A DNA stretch of 64,000 nucleotides from CAYVIB01 sp964451365. Its GTDB lineage: Bacteria; Pseudomonadota; Gammaproteobacteria; Pseudomonadales; Cellvibrionaceae. Positions within the stretch are counted from its first letter, which is position 1; the number at the start of each line of letters is the position of its first letter. The stretch lies in assembly GCA_964451365.1 (NCBI GenBank), contig CAYVIB010000010.1:1-64000 (forward strand), given 5' to 3'. Positions 21,415-30,275 of the stretch are shown here, piece by piece. The position numbers and the translations under genes were made by a program. Below the pieces are notes generated by a model, which was not told where the DNA came from, made no database searches, and saw only the letters and a program-made list of their open reading frames with translations.

Positions 21415-22419
21415 TCAGAACCTGTTCGCCACGGATTTGCGCTCAACCAGTGTTGGCATAAACAGGTGGGTGCGCGAGGACATTTCACTTTTACCCGCAC
21501 TTAACTCCATCGCCAGGTTGGCCGCGTAGCAGGCCATCTCTTCGACGGGATAATCCATGGTGGTTAAATTGGGACGGCAGGCACGCGACACGTAGAGATT
21601 GTCGAATCCCACCACGGATACATCCTCCGGCACACGAATTCCCGCATCCTGCAGCGCATTCATCGCGCCCACCGCCATCAGGTCGTTATACGCCACCAGC
21701 GCGGAAAATTTCCGGCCCTTGGCCAGCAGGGCATTTACCGCCTCTTCGCCGCCGCGCATATTGGCGGTGGACTCTTCAATATGCGTCGGGGCCAATTGCA
21801 GGCCCGCATCGTTTAGTGCCTGGCGCACACCGCGCACACGCGCTTCAGGGTCCTGGTTTTGATAAACGCTGGTAACCACGGCGAATTCCCGGTGACCGCG
21901 GCCAATCAGGTATTCCGTCAACTGTCGCGCGCCGGATTCATTATCCAGCCACACGCAGCGGTTGGCCAGGCCGGGAATAAAACGGTTGATAATGACCAGA
22001 CCGGGAATTTCACCGGCCAGTCTTTTCAGTGTCGCTTCGTCGGAATATTCACTGTGCAAAATTATCGCGTTACAACTGTGTTCGCGCAGCGAATGAATGG
22101 ATTCAAGTTCGGTGCGGGTTTCGTAAAGCGAATTGCTCATCAACAGTTTAAAGTTATTTTCCCGCGCGGCTTTTTCCACCCCCGCCGCGAGGCAACCGAA
22201 AAAAGTCATCGACAGGCGCGGCGTTACCACGCCGATGGTGTCACTGGTTTTACTTACCAGCGCGCGGGCGTTTGTATTCGGGCGATATCCCAATTCCTCG
22301 ATGACTTTTTTTACCCGCAGGCGGCAGGCTTCTCCCACCTGTCCGCCGTCGTGGATAACGCGCGATACAGTCGCGGTGGAAACACCGGCAACGCGCGCCA
22401 CATCCTTTATCGTTACCAT
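21415..22419 (-). CDS. LacI/GalR family transcriptional regulator of the galactan locus
   Basis: 334 residues. N-terminal HTH: TIKDVARVAGVSTATVSRVIHDG, with the hinge helix in NTNARALVSK, followed by a periplasmic-binding-like sensor domain (IGVVTPRLSM, VVGFDNLYVSRACRPNLTTMDYP). It is the last gene of the minus-strand galactan run and probably represses it. Candidate operators are the two inverted sites between the TonB-dependent receptor and the secreted GH53 (30030-30042 and 30087-30100), whose central CG matches LacI-family operators. The inducer is likely galactose or a galacto-oligosaccharide; this is inferred from context. Confidence 0.92.
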   Translation of the reverse strand: MVTIKDVARVAGVSTATVSRVIHDGGQVGEACRLRVKKVIEELGYRPNTNARALVSKTSDTIGVVTPRLSMTFFGCLAAGVEKAARENNFKLLMSNSLYETRTELESIHSLREHSCNAIILHSEYSDEATLKRLAGEIPGLVIINRFIPGLANRCVWLDNESGARQLTEYLIGRGHREFAVVTSVYQNQDPEARVRGVRQALNDAGLQLAPTHIEESTANMRGGEEAVNALLAKGRKFSALVAYNDLMAVGAMNALQDAGIRVPEDVSVVGFDNLYVSRACRPNLTTMDYPVEEMACYAANLAMELSAGKSEMSSRTHLFMPTLVERKSVANRF

Positions 22420-22544
22420 AAATTGATTTTCCGAATTAGGAACCCCTGATTAAGCCATCATGATTTAACAAAAGTTCGTCGAACCAAATACTCTTTAATT
22501 GATTTTTCAAGATCCATGGTGCTTGCGCTTTATTCATTCTTCCG

Positions 22545-22647
22545 AAGCTGTAGGTTGCGACGTACCGCGCAGGCTGAACAAAGTGAACCCACTTTTTTTT
22601 TGCGAACTCGCGTTGGGATTCGCTTCGTTCTGCCCAACCTACAGCTT
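22545..22647. repeat. Intergenic inverted repeat (AAGCTGTAGGTTG ... CAACCTACAGCTT)
   Basis: Perfect 13-bp arms at 22545-22557 and 22635-22647, with about 77 bp between them. The right arm abuts the stop codon of the sugar transporter. A related GTAGGTTGGGG half lies at 27256-27284. This looks like a dispersed REP-like element. It may also terminate the transporter transcript. Confidence 0.75.
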
Positions 22648-24080
22648 TAGGATGTCGATGAATTTTTGTTAAGGCACACTACTTCATTGCCCAGCCAGGG
22701 CATCAAAACATTCTGCCTCCTCCTCCGGCAATAGTGAAGCAAAAGCAGTGGCAGGAGGCTGAACAAAACCGTGCCGCCAGCCAGGATCATGCGCATCGCC
22801 AAAAGGGTGGAAGAAGCCTGCGCGGCTCCCCGGCCCGCGTCAAAACCGATCGCGTTCAACGCCAGACCGCCGCCCAGCAGGGCCAGCACACCGCTGATAC
22901 TTAACACCCAGCCGTGCACCGAAGCGAGTATTCCCGCCTGACCGGTATTACCCTGTTGCCGGCTTTGTTGATTCAGGTCCGCAATCATCGACGGAATCAA
23001 TACAACCATCGCCGTCCAGATGGCGCCGCATAAAAGCGCGTCCAGCACAATCCAGGCACCGGCTCCGGGCACGAAAATAAACCACTTCGCCACACCACCC
23101 AATGCATTCAATCCATAAATATATTGCAGCGCGGCCAGTTTTCCCCGGCGCAACGACAGGCGGGTAACCAGCGGGATACACAGGATACTCACCAACGCGT
23201 AGGCGCTCGAAAGCAGACCTTTCCACACCGCGCCCTGGCCGATATCGCCATCGCTGACATAATAAACCAGCAGATAATAATCCAGTGTCGCGGCACCGGC
23301 GGCGCCGGCCATCTGGATTAAGGTCAGCAACATCAGCAACCGCATGGACGGCTGCCGGATTACGTTTGACAGGTTGGGCCATAAGAGCTGCCGCCGTGGA
23401 GCCCCCTGTGTAACAGGCCGCTCATGTATCAGCAGTGCCGGCATCATACCCAGGCAACCGAATACCATTATCGCAAGCCCCCAGCCCACATACTGGATAC
23501 CCACAAACACGCCGCCAAACACAGCGAGCTTGGCGACAGGGAACACCCACTGGTAAACGAGCGACGCAAACTTTAGAAAATACGCGGCAAAACCCATGAC
23601 TTCGGTGCGCTGGTGATAGTCGTCCGTCAACTCATACGCGAGGCTGTTCAAAGGAACGGTAAAAAAAACGCTGCTGATATAAAACAGCAGGCACATCAGC
23701 GCGAAATAAACCAATTGCCACTCATTGCTCCAGTGCGGCGGCACCATCCAGATACAGCCGTAAGACAACCCGGTCGCCCAGGCGGCGAAAAAAATAAACG
23801 GCCGGCGTCGCCCGCGCGTGCTTCGACAGCGGTCGGAAAGATGCCCCACATAAGGACCGATTGCGCTGGCAATAAGCAGGGGCGCCGTCATTACCAGGCT
23901 CAACAGGAACGGGTCGACGCCCAGCGTCATCTGGTAAAACGGTATCGCCAGAATATGGATACCCTGGCTGGTAAAAAACAGCGCGAAAAACCCGAGCCCG
24001 AGTCCCAAATGGTAACGGAAACTGACTGTGGCCGGTTGCGGATAAAGCATGACGAGACAAGTATGGACGATGGAAAGCAT
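22647..24080 (-). CDS. GPH/MFS-type sugar transporter
   Basis: 477 residues, about 12 hydrophobic segments. Signatures of the glycoside-pentoside-hexuronide:cation symporter type: GPYVGHLSDRCRSTRGRRRPFIFF in the loop after helix 2, and VFFTVPLNSLAYELTDDYHQRTE. The Met at residue 11 (24050) is an alternative start. It lies between the GH2 gene and the LacI gene on the same strand, so it is likely to take up galactose or short galacto-oligosaccharides across the inner membrane. Substrate is inferred only from context. Confidence 0.88.
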   Translation of the reverse strand: MLSIVHTCLVMLYPQPATVSFRYHLGLGLGFFALFFTSQGIHILAIPFYQMTLGVDPFLLSLVMTAPLLIASAIGPYVGHLSDRCRSTRGRRRPFIFFAAWATGLSYGCIWMVPPHWSNEWQLVYFALMCLLFYISSVFFTVPLNSLAYELTDDYHQRTEVMGFAAYFLKFASLVYQWVFPVAKLAVFGGVFVGIQYVGWGLAIMVFGCLGMMPALLIHERPVTQGAPRRQLLWPNLSNVIRQPSMRLLMLLTLIQMAGAAGAATLDYYLLVYYVSDGDIGQGAVWKGLLSSAYALVSILCIPLVTRLSLRRGKLAALQYIYGLNALGGVAKWFIFVPGAGAWIVLDALLCGAIWTAMVVLIPSMIADLNQQSRQQGNTGQAGILASVHGWVLSISGVLALLGGGLALNAIGFDAGRGAAQASSTLLAMRMILAGGTVLFSLLPLLLLHYCRRRRQNVLMPWLGNEVVCLNKNSSTS

Positions 24081-24133
24081 TATAGTCGCCGTTGGTACAT
24101 CATACCCGCCCTACACGATTACGTTAGAAATTT

Positions 24134-26488
24134 TTATTTGTTTTTTAGGTGCAATGGCGTCGCCGCGATGTCACCAGCCCGGGCGCTGACGCTAACGGAA
24201 TCCAGGTCCCGACCAAATCGCACCAGCGCGGCGGCAATACCGTCCCCGGTAAAAATTATTTTATCGGACATCAATTTCGCATCGCCGGTCACATTGAATT
24301 CAACTTCGACACCATTGACACGGCTGTTGTTACCGGCACTATCGACGAGCGTGGCGTAGACGAACATCAGGTCGTTAACACCCGCCCGCGGCGCCAGGGA
24401 TGTGGGCTCCCATTCTAATTGCAGATTGACGGGTTTGCCGGGCGTGACGACCCGATGTTCCGCCACAACTTTGCCACCGGCATAGGCTCGCGCAAACAAT
24501 GCGCCCGGAACAAATTTTTCCAGTTCAAACCTGAACGGTGGATGCGCGAGGTTGGCAAAACGGTTATCCGGCCGGGCCCGCGCAATCAACTTGCCGTTAA
24601 GCAGCAATTCCACTTCATCCGCATTGCTCAATACGGGCACCGTGAGGCTGGAGTCCGGCTGCCAGTGACTGGCAATAAAAACCATATAGCCTTGCGCCAG
24701 CGGGCCGGCATATTGGTCGTGATCCCGCTGGCTTTGGAAAAAGTAGTAACTGAATTTGGGCAGGCGCTCAAGACTCATAATGCCAGACGCTTCGATATCG
24801 TCGGCGTAACCGCGGTTGTAATCGAACATCACCCAATAGCCATCGGCAAACGCGGGCGTGTTGAAGTTGTCGTTATGTGCTTCGATGATGTTGGTGGCCT
24901 GTTGTTGCAGGCGTTTTTCACCCGCGCTCAACAGCTGCCGGCTGGAACGTTCCTCCGGCAAAAGATTTTCCCACCTGTCCTGGTTCAGGCCGGCATTCAT
25001 GGCGAAGTATTCCCAGTCGCCGTACTCGGAAACAATATACGGTTTGGCGGGTTGCTCGTAATGATCGAGCCGGTGTTGCCGCGCCTGCAGATAAATATCG
25101 TAGCCTTCTTTGGTCCAACCGGCGGAGTAGGTATTTTTGCCGGGCAATTCTTCGTGCACGGCATTGTGCAATCGTTGAATCAACTCCGGTGGCATTGCCG
25201 ACTCGTTCAGCGAGCACTCCCAGGCGAGCACCGAGGCGTGATTGCGGTCGCGGCGAATCAAATCCCGACAGGTCCGCACCACATGATCGGCAAACGCCGG
25301 ATCGGGATTGACGTATTGCCAGCCGAGAATGGCGTCGAGCAGCACCAGGCCCAGTTCATCCGCCGCGTTCATAAACGCTTTGGAATGCGGATAATGGGAC
25401 AGGCGCACATAATCGAAACCCGCCGCTTTAATTTTCTCCGCATCGCGATATTGCGCAGCGTCCGACAGTGCGTAACCCACGTAGGGATATTCCTGGTGAC
25501 GGTTTACACCGCGCAAAAAAGTTTTTTTGCCGTTGATATAAAGATCCCCATCGACAATTTTGAATTCGCGAATGCCGATGCGCTGGATTTCCTCGTCCTT
25601 TAAAACGTCGCCTGCATACAGCCGTGTTTGCAGTTGGTAGAGATTAGGTTCGGAGGGCGACCACAGTGCCGGGGAGTTCACCATCAAGGACTGTTCTACT
25701 TCCATCTCATTTTTTCCCGGCTCGCCCGTCCATTCATCGGCGGCAATCAGTTTTCCGTCGCGCCAGAGCTGTTGCACAAGTTTGATTTTTTCCTGCGTGC
25801 TTTCGCCTGTTGCAATGTGCGTGTTGATCCGGATATCCGCGTGCGTCCCGGAAACATTCGAAAATCGCACAAAAACGCCGCCCGACGCCACTTTATCCGC
25901 CGCCACCGCATCGGTAATATGCAGCGGATTTTCCACCCGCAGCCACACGTTCCGATAAATACCGCCGTACATATTGAAGTCCAGTTGCGCCAGCGGTTTC
26001 GGTCCGGAAAGCGGATTGTCGCGGTTGTCGAGCCTGACATGGAGTTGGTTGTTGCCGTTTTTAAGGTGCTGCCCGATTTCAACACTGAAAGGCGAATAGC
26101 CTCCCAGGTGTTCGGCCACCTTGATTCCATTCAGCCACACCTCGCTGAAATTCATCGCGCCTTCAAAATCCAGATACACTTTTCTGCCGCGCCAGCGGGA
26201 ATCGGCTTCGATGGTTTTGCGATACCAGGCATCGCCCTGCCACTGGTTGTTCACCACCCGTGGTTCAATGTTGGCGGTGTGCGGGAGAGTTACCGGTTGC
26301 CACTGATCGGATTGCCGGGCCTGCTCCAGGCTTAACATCGAATCGCTGCGAAAAAATTCCCAGTCTCCGTTAAATTTTACCGGCGCCACATAAGGCAATG
26401 CTGTCTTTGCCGGAGAGGTTTTAAGTTCACCGCATGCGGCAAGCAGGAAAAATAATGGAAGAATAAAATGGAGGCGTGAATACCGCAT
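24134..26488 (-). CDS. GH2 beta-galactosidase-like lipoprotein
   Basis: 784 residues with a lipobox LAAC (Cys19). Domains in order: jelly-roll sugar-binding domain (about 40-190), Ig-like domain (about 200-310), TIM barrel (about 310-600) and C-terminal beta domains including a DUF4982-type region. Catalytic residues are visible: acid/base Glu429 in CSLNESAMP and nucleophile Glu488 in VSEYGDW. RGVNRHQEYPYVG fits beta-galactosidases. It would hydrolyse beta-1,4-linked galacto-oligosaccharides released by the endo-galactanase, at the outer membrane or periplasmic face. It lies 21 bp after the decayed GH53 gene and 53 bp before the transporter, so it belongs to the same transcript. Confidence 0.9.
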   Translation of the reverse strand: MRYSRLHFILPLFFLLAACGELKTSPAKTALPYVAPVKFNGDWEFFRSDSMLSLEQARQSDQWQPVTLPHTANIEPRVVNNQWQGDAWYRKTIEADSRWRGRKVYLDFEGAMNFSEVWLNGIKVAEHLGGYSPFSVEIGQHLKNGNNQLHVRLDNRDNPLSGPKPLAQLDFNMYGGIYRNVWLRVENPLHITDAVAADKVASGGVFVRFSNVSGTHADIRINTHIATGESTQEKIKLVQQLWRDGKLIAADEWTGEPGKNEMEVEQSLMVNSPALWSPSEPNLYQLQTRLYAGDVLKDEEIQRIGIREFKIVDGDLYINGKKTFLRGVNRHQEYPYVGYALSDAAQYRDAEKIKAAGFDYVRLSHYPHSKAFMNAADELGLVLLDAILGWQYVNPDPAFADHVVRTCRDLIRRDRNHASVLAWECSLNESAMPPELIQRLHNAVHEELPGKNTYSAGWTKEGYDIYLQARQHRLDHYEQPAKPYIVSEYGDWEYFAMNAGLNQDRWENLLPEERSSRQLLSAGEKRLQQQATNIIEAHNDNFNTPAFADGYWVMFDYNRGYADDIEASGIMSLERLPKFSYYFFQSQRDHDQYAGPLAQGYMVFIASHWQPDSSLTVPVLSNADEVELLLNGKLIARARPDNRFANLAHPPFRFELEKFVPGALFARAYAGGKVVAEHRVVTPGKPVNLQLEWEPTSLAPRAGVNDLMFVYATLVDSAGNNSRVNGVEVEFNVTGDAKLMSDKIIFTGDGIAAALVRFGRDLDSVSVSARAGDIAATPLHLKNK

Positions 26489-26509
26489 GATGCTCTCTTT
26501 TTTTATGCG

Positions 26510-27211
26510 TTATCTGGAAAGGGATGAATTAAAAAATTCCAACGCCGGCAAGGCTTCATTGCTGTTACCCGCATCGAAAAACGCCGCGTTTTCCCAGTGG
26601 GAACCCTTGCCCCAGGGAGTTGAACAGCCGGTACCTATCCAGGCAGGTTCCCAATAAACCACGCCGATGCCACCGGCGTTTTTCACCGCGCGGCGAAGAT
26701 CCCGCAAGTATTTCAACTGATTTTGCGGTGTTGCCGGGTAGCCGGCGATAAGACTGTCTTCACCCAGAACATTGTTGGCCGCATCGAAATTTTCCAGCGT
26801 CCACGGATAGGCCGTCTCCACCACCATCACTGGCCTGCCCGTCTCCCGTCGGAGTTGATCGATGGCTTCGCCCAGTGTATCGAGCGAAAATTGCGACCAC
26901 TTCGGGTAATAGCTCAAACCAATCAGCTCATAATCGGCAATACCCGCCTGCGTTGCACGCGGGGTTGTGCCACAGGCGCACGCGCGTGAGATTACTGCCG
27001 GCGCGCGCGAATATTTAGAATGGATCTTCAACGTTGCCATCCACCCGATAGCGCGCGCCACAGTCTTGCATTTCATTCACGTACGAGAGATCCGCGCCGA
27101 GATAAAAACCGCTTGTGGTATCGGCCCGGTTTTGCAGGCAGCCGGAGGAAGGCCGCGGCGAATATCAACCACCAGCGGATTTTCAGCGTGAGAATTTTTT
27201 TGATACTTCAT
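26510..27211 (-). pseudogene. Decayed GH53 endo-beta-1,4-galactanase lipoprotein gene
   Basis: Fragments of a GH53 enzyme lie in different frames. From the ATG at 27211, a signal-like stretch (KKILTLKIRWWLIFAAAFL) shifts frame into SGCLQNRADTTSG, a lipobox, and the GH53 start FYLGADLSYVNEMQDCGARY...VEDPF. A TAA interrupts the frame at the expected Lys; after it, the same frame continues with IFARAGSNLTRVRLWHNP. Some 150-190 codons that should follow, including the acid/base NE motif, are missing. The frame at 26510-27076 then holds the C-terminal third: IADYELIGLSYYPKWS, VVETAYPWT with the nucleophile Glu, and VYWEPAWIGTGCSTPWG. The product cannot be active. The locus has a second, intact but distant GH53 at 30276. 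Confidence 0.88.
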
Positions 27212-27255
27212 CGGAATACTCTATACCGAACCTGCTGACGATTTATTGGAAGAGC

Positions 27256-27275
27256 GTTGGGGCTTGCACCCCAAC
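27256..27275. repeat. Hairpin GTTGGGG / CCCCAAC after the TonB receptor
   Basis: A perfect 7-bp stem with a 6-nt loop directly after the receptor stop codon on the minus strand. No U-run follows it on the minus strand, so it is probably a REP-like repeat (the GTTGGGG...CAACCTAC wording matches the element at 22545-22647) and perhaps a processing or attenuation site within the operon. Confidence 0.6.
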
Positions 27276-29927
27276 CTACATTTTCCATGTCACATCGAAT
27301 AGATAGGTGCGTCCGTACACATCGTAACGGCGCAGATCCCGGTCCTCGTTATTCTGGCTCAGGCGCAATTCCTGGTCGGTAAGGTTGTTGGCCTGGAAGC
27401 GGAACGACCAGTTGTCATTCAGCGCGTAGGCCAGGCTCAGGCCGACATTTTCCTCCGAGTCCAGGTGGCGTAGTGCCGAACCGTCCCACTCAAAACCGGT
27501 GGTGTAACCGGAGTGGTATTTCCAGCCCAGGCGCCCCTCGAAACCACCCTGGCTGTACCAGAGGTCCACGGTGGCGGTGTGCTCCGCCAGGCCCGCCATG
27601 GGATACGGATTGTTTTCCGGCGCGAATTCCTCGATATCCGAATCGGCGTAGGCATAGTTGGAGTAAATGCCGAAGCCGGCGAACAGCGGACGCTGGAATG
27701 TCAGTTCGACACCGTTGATGGAACCGCTGTCGTCGCTGTTGGTGGGTGCCCAGATGGTGGCCGGTTGGCCGGAATCGGTGGGGACGTCGAACGAGGTATA
27801 ACCGACATAGTTTTCAATCTTTTTGTAGTACACGGCCAGTGCCAGCAATGACTCGGGTGCGAAATACCATTCGTAGGCGATGTCGATCTGGTCCGAGGTG
27901 AACGGATCGAGCGTGGGGTTACCCGCGTTGCCGCCCACTGCGGTGTCCACCACACTGATGTACTGCCCCGCGCGCAACTCGTCCAACGGCGGACGGGAGA
28001 TGGCCCGGGCGATGCCCAGGCGCAGAATCCGGTCATCGCTCAAATCCAGGTTAATGGTCGCGCTCGGCAGCGGCTCGGTATTTTCGTTTTCGACGGAGGC
28101 GCCGTCATGGGAGTAACTTTCGGTGGTGATTTTCACCAGCCGCACGCCCGCGTTCGCGGAATAGGAATAGCCGCCGAGTTCGCCCGAGAAATTCGCCTTG
28201 AAATAAGCTTCGGTATTGTCTTCCGCCACTTTCCAGTAGCGGCTTTCGTTGACCTGTGCGTATTCGGAAAAATCGGTGCCACCAAACAAGTCGGCGGCGA
28301 GAGTGTCGTAGGAATCCGCATTCAGGAAGGGCGAGGTTTTTATTTCGCCAAGAGTGTAGGAACTCAGTATGCCGTCGGTAATGTCCGCCGGGATCTGGGT
28401 ATCCCAACTCCACTGCACACCCAAGCGGCTGGAGATGTTGTACTCCGTCCAGATAACCTCCTTCTCGCGGTCCGATACACGCACACCAAAATCAACACTG
28501 GCCAGATCGCCAGCGCCGACCTGCCGGTTGAAGTCCAGTTGCAGCGTGGTCATTTTGTCGTCCAGGGTGGAACCTTCATTCCAGTCGTCGAGGCCGAAGG
28601 ATGCGGTTTCGGGCGTGGCGGCGGGCGACCCGTCGGGCACCGTCACCGAGGGCTCCCGCAGGTCGTAGGAAAAGGGATGGCCGAATTCGTCCAGGTAAAT
28701 CGCGTTCCAATAATTTTCACGCTCGGCATCGGAATAGGACAGATCCGCTTCGATAAGCCAGTTGTCCAGCCCGGTGTATTCCAGGTTGAGGCCGTGGGAC
28801 AACACCGAGTTGGTCTGGTCGTAACCTGCAATAACATGGCGGATATCGCCGGTCCATTGATTGGCCGTGGCCGCCACCGCGCGTTCGTCCTGAATCACCA
28901 CATCCGAATAGCCGCCGGCTTCGCCGTTATCCCAGTTGCCGATGTTCTGGTACCAGGTCTGATTCTGCTCCTCATCCAGGTGGAACTCGGTGAACAGGGC
29001 ATCGTAGGTAATTTCCAGCCCATCGCCGGGCCGGAACTGCAGCGCGCCCATCAGGCCATCGCGCTGGGTGTCCAGCTTTTTGACCTCGGTCTGGATACCC
29101 CAGGGTACATAACCGAAATCACCCTCGCCGGCGAGATCCCCACCGCCCGCCGGCAGGTTGGGTTGATCGCCACTGCCGGTGTTGAACCCCCATGCCTGAT
29201 AGGAGGGATAGGCGTTTTTCTGTAGCTGGGACGTGAACCCCAGGGCAAAACCGAATTTATCGTTAACTTCTTTTATGATGGACCCGCTGAAGCGATTACC
29301 CAGGGTGTCGTAGTCTGGAATATCCTCGCCGCCATCATAGTAAACGGCACCCGCGCGCAGGCTGTAAGTGGGTCCGGCATAGTCCAGGGGTTTTACCGTT
29401 CCGAGATTGACCGTACCGGCAATACCGCCGGCAATCAGGTCCGCCGATTGGGTTTTATAGACCTGCACCGCCGAAATCAGCTCCGACGGATACTGTTCGA
29501 AGCGTATCGACCGGCCGGGTTCAGAGCTGGCCACTTCGCGGCCGTTGACGGTGCCGAATACCATTCTCGGCCCCAGGCCGCGAATGGCCGCCTGGCTCTG
29601 GTTGCCGCGATCGCGCGCACCGTTAACACCCGGCAGGCGAATGATGGCATCGGCGATGGTCACGTCCGGAATTGCGTCGATATCCGCCAGGTCCAGCGCC
29701 TCCACCACATGCTCAGAAGATTTTTTTACCTCCAGCGCGTTTTCCAGCGAGCGGCGCAGTCCGGTGACGAACACCTCTTCGGTGACGGCGCTTTGTTGGC
29801 GTTCCGTCTCGTTGGTGGAATCACCCGTTTGCGCCAGGGCCGCGGGCGCCAGGTTCAGGCCCAGACCGAGGCTTAATATCAGTCCCAGTCCATTGGCATG
29901 GATCGTGGGGGCAGAGGGCGTATTCAT
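27276..29927 (-). CDS. CarbPul-type TonB-dependent receptor for galactan oligosaccharides
   Basis: 883 residues. Signal peptide with cleavage near PAALAQ. The plug begins EEVFVTGLRRSLENALEVKKSS, followed by IADAIIRLPGVNGARDRG, IRGLGPRMVFGTVNGREVASS and GGIAGTVNLGT, the pattern of proteobacterial carbohydrate receptors (TIGR01782-like). The barrel ends in YLFDVTWKM. It should import galacto-oligosaccharides across the outer membrane. It is the first gene of the minus-strand galactan operon and is divergent from the secreted GH53 gene. Two inverted operator-like sites in the 348-bp divergent region suggest shared repression by the LacI regulator. Confidence 0.92.
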   Translation of the reverse strand: MNTPSAPTIHANGLGLILSLGLGLNLAPAALAQTGDSTNETERQQSAVTEEVFVTGLRRSLENALEVKKSSEHVVEALDLADIDAIPDVTIADAIIRLPGVNGARDRGNQSQAAIRGLGPRMVFGTVNGREVASSEPGRSIRFEQYPSELISAVQVYKTQSADLIAGGIAGTVNLGTVKPLDYAGPTYSLRAGAVYYDGGEDIPDYDTLGNRFSGSIIKEVNDKFGFALGFTSQLQKNAYPSYQAWGFNTGSGDQPNLPAGGGDLAGEGDFGYVPWGIQTEVKKLDTQRDGLMGALQFRPGDGLEITYDALFTEFHLDEEQNQTWYQNIGNWDNGEAGGYSDVVIQDERAVAATANQWTGDIRHVIAGYDQTNSVLSHGLNLEYTGLDNWLIEADLSYSDAERENYWNAIYLDEFGHPFSYDLREPSVTVPDGSPAATPETASFGLDDWNEGSTLDDKMTTLQLDFNRQVGAGDLASVDFGVRVSDREKEVIWTEYNISSRLGVQWSWDTQIPADITDGILSSYTLGEIKTSPFLNADSYDTLAADLFGGTDFSEYAQVNESRYWKVAEDNTEAYFKANFSGELGGYSYSANAGVRLVKITTESYSHDGASVENENTEPLPSATINLDLSDDRILRLGIARAISRPPLDELRAGQYISVVDTAVGGNAGNPTLDPFTSDQIDIAYEWYFAPESLLALAVYYKKIENYVGYTSFDVPTDSGQPATIWAPTNSDDSGSINGVELTFQRPLFAGFGIYSNYAYADSDIEEFAPENNPYPMAGLAEHTATVDLWYSQGGFEGRLGWKYHSGYTTGFEWDGSALRHLDSEENVGLSLAYALNDNWSFRFQANNLTDQELRLSQNNEDRDLRRYDVYGRTYLFDVTWKM

Positions 29928-30029
29928 GGCGAAGCTCCGTCAGATTTCGATGTTATTGTAATGACTACTTCTGTTGTCTCGCGGAGGGATAGCCGTCCCG
30001 CGTTAAGTAAACACGGGGACCGGCGGAAC

Positions 30030-30042
30030 TTATACGTTTACC
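30030..30042. promoter_or_regulatory. Operator-like site A of the receptor/GH53 divergent promoter
   Basis: TTATACGTTTACC, a LacI-family style site with a central CG. Together with site B it forms a perfect 14-bp inverted repeat (30034-30047 against 30082-30095). On the minus strand it overlaps a -10-like TATAAG whose -35-like ATGACA is 16 bp away, so binding would block the receptor promoter. Confidence 0.6.
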
Positions 30043-30086
30043 TTAAAAATTGTCATATTTAGGCGTATACTCCGCAGAACGTTTAA

Positions 30087-30100
30087 GGTAAACGTTTTCC
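30087..30100. promoter_or_regulatory. Operator-like site B of the receptor/GH53 divergent promoter
   Basis: GGTAAACGTTTTCC, a near-perfect palindrome with a central CG. It lies just downstream of a plus-strand -10-like TATACT (30066-30071; weak -35 TTAAAA 17 bp before), so binding would block transcription of the secreted GH53. It is 57 bp from site A by start position, which would allow looping between the two. Confidence 0.6.
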
Positions 30101-30275
30101 TACCGACTGTAAAGCGCCATTTGTCACGGAAATCATTTACCCAAACGCGACCGGAAGGGGCGCATTCATCCCGCCCCATCCCCTTTCCCAGCCGGCAGCC
30201 TCACCGCCGGTATAACAACTTCAAGGAGAGCGGGATCACCAGGTCATCACCCAAACCCTATGAAGAGGAAATCCC

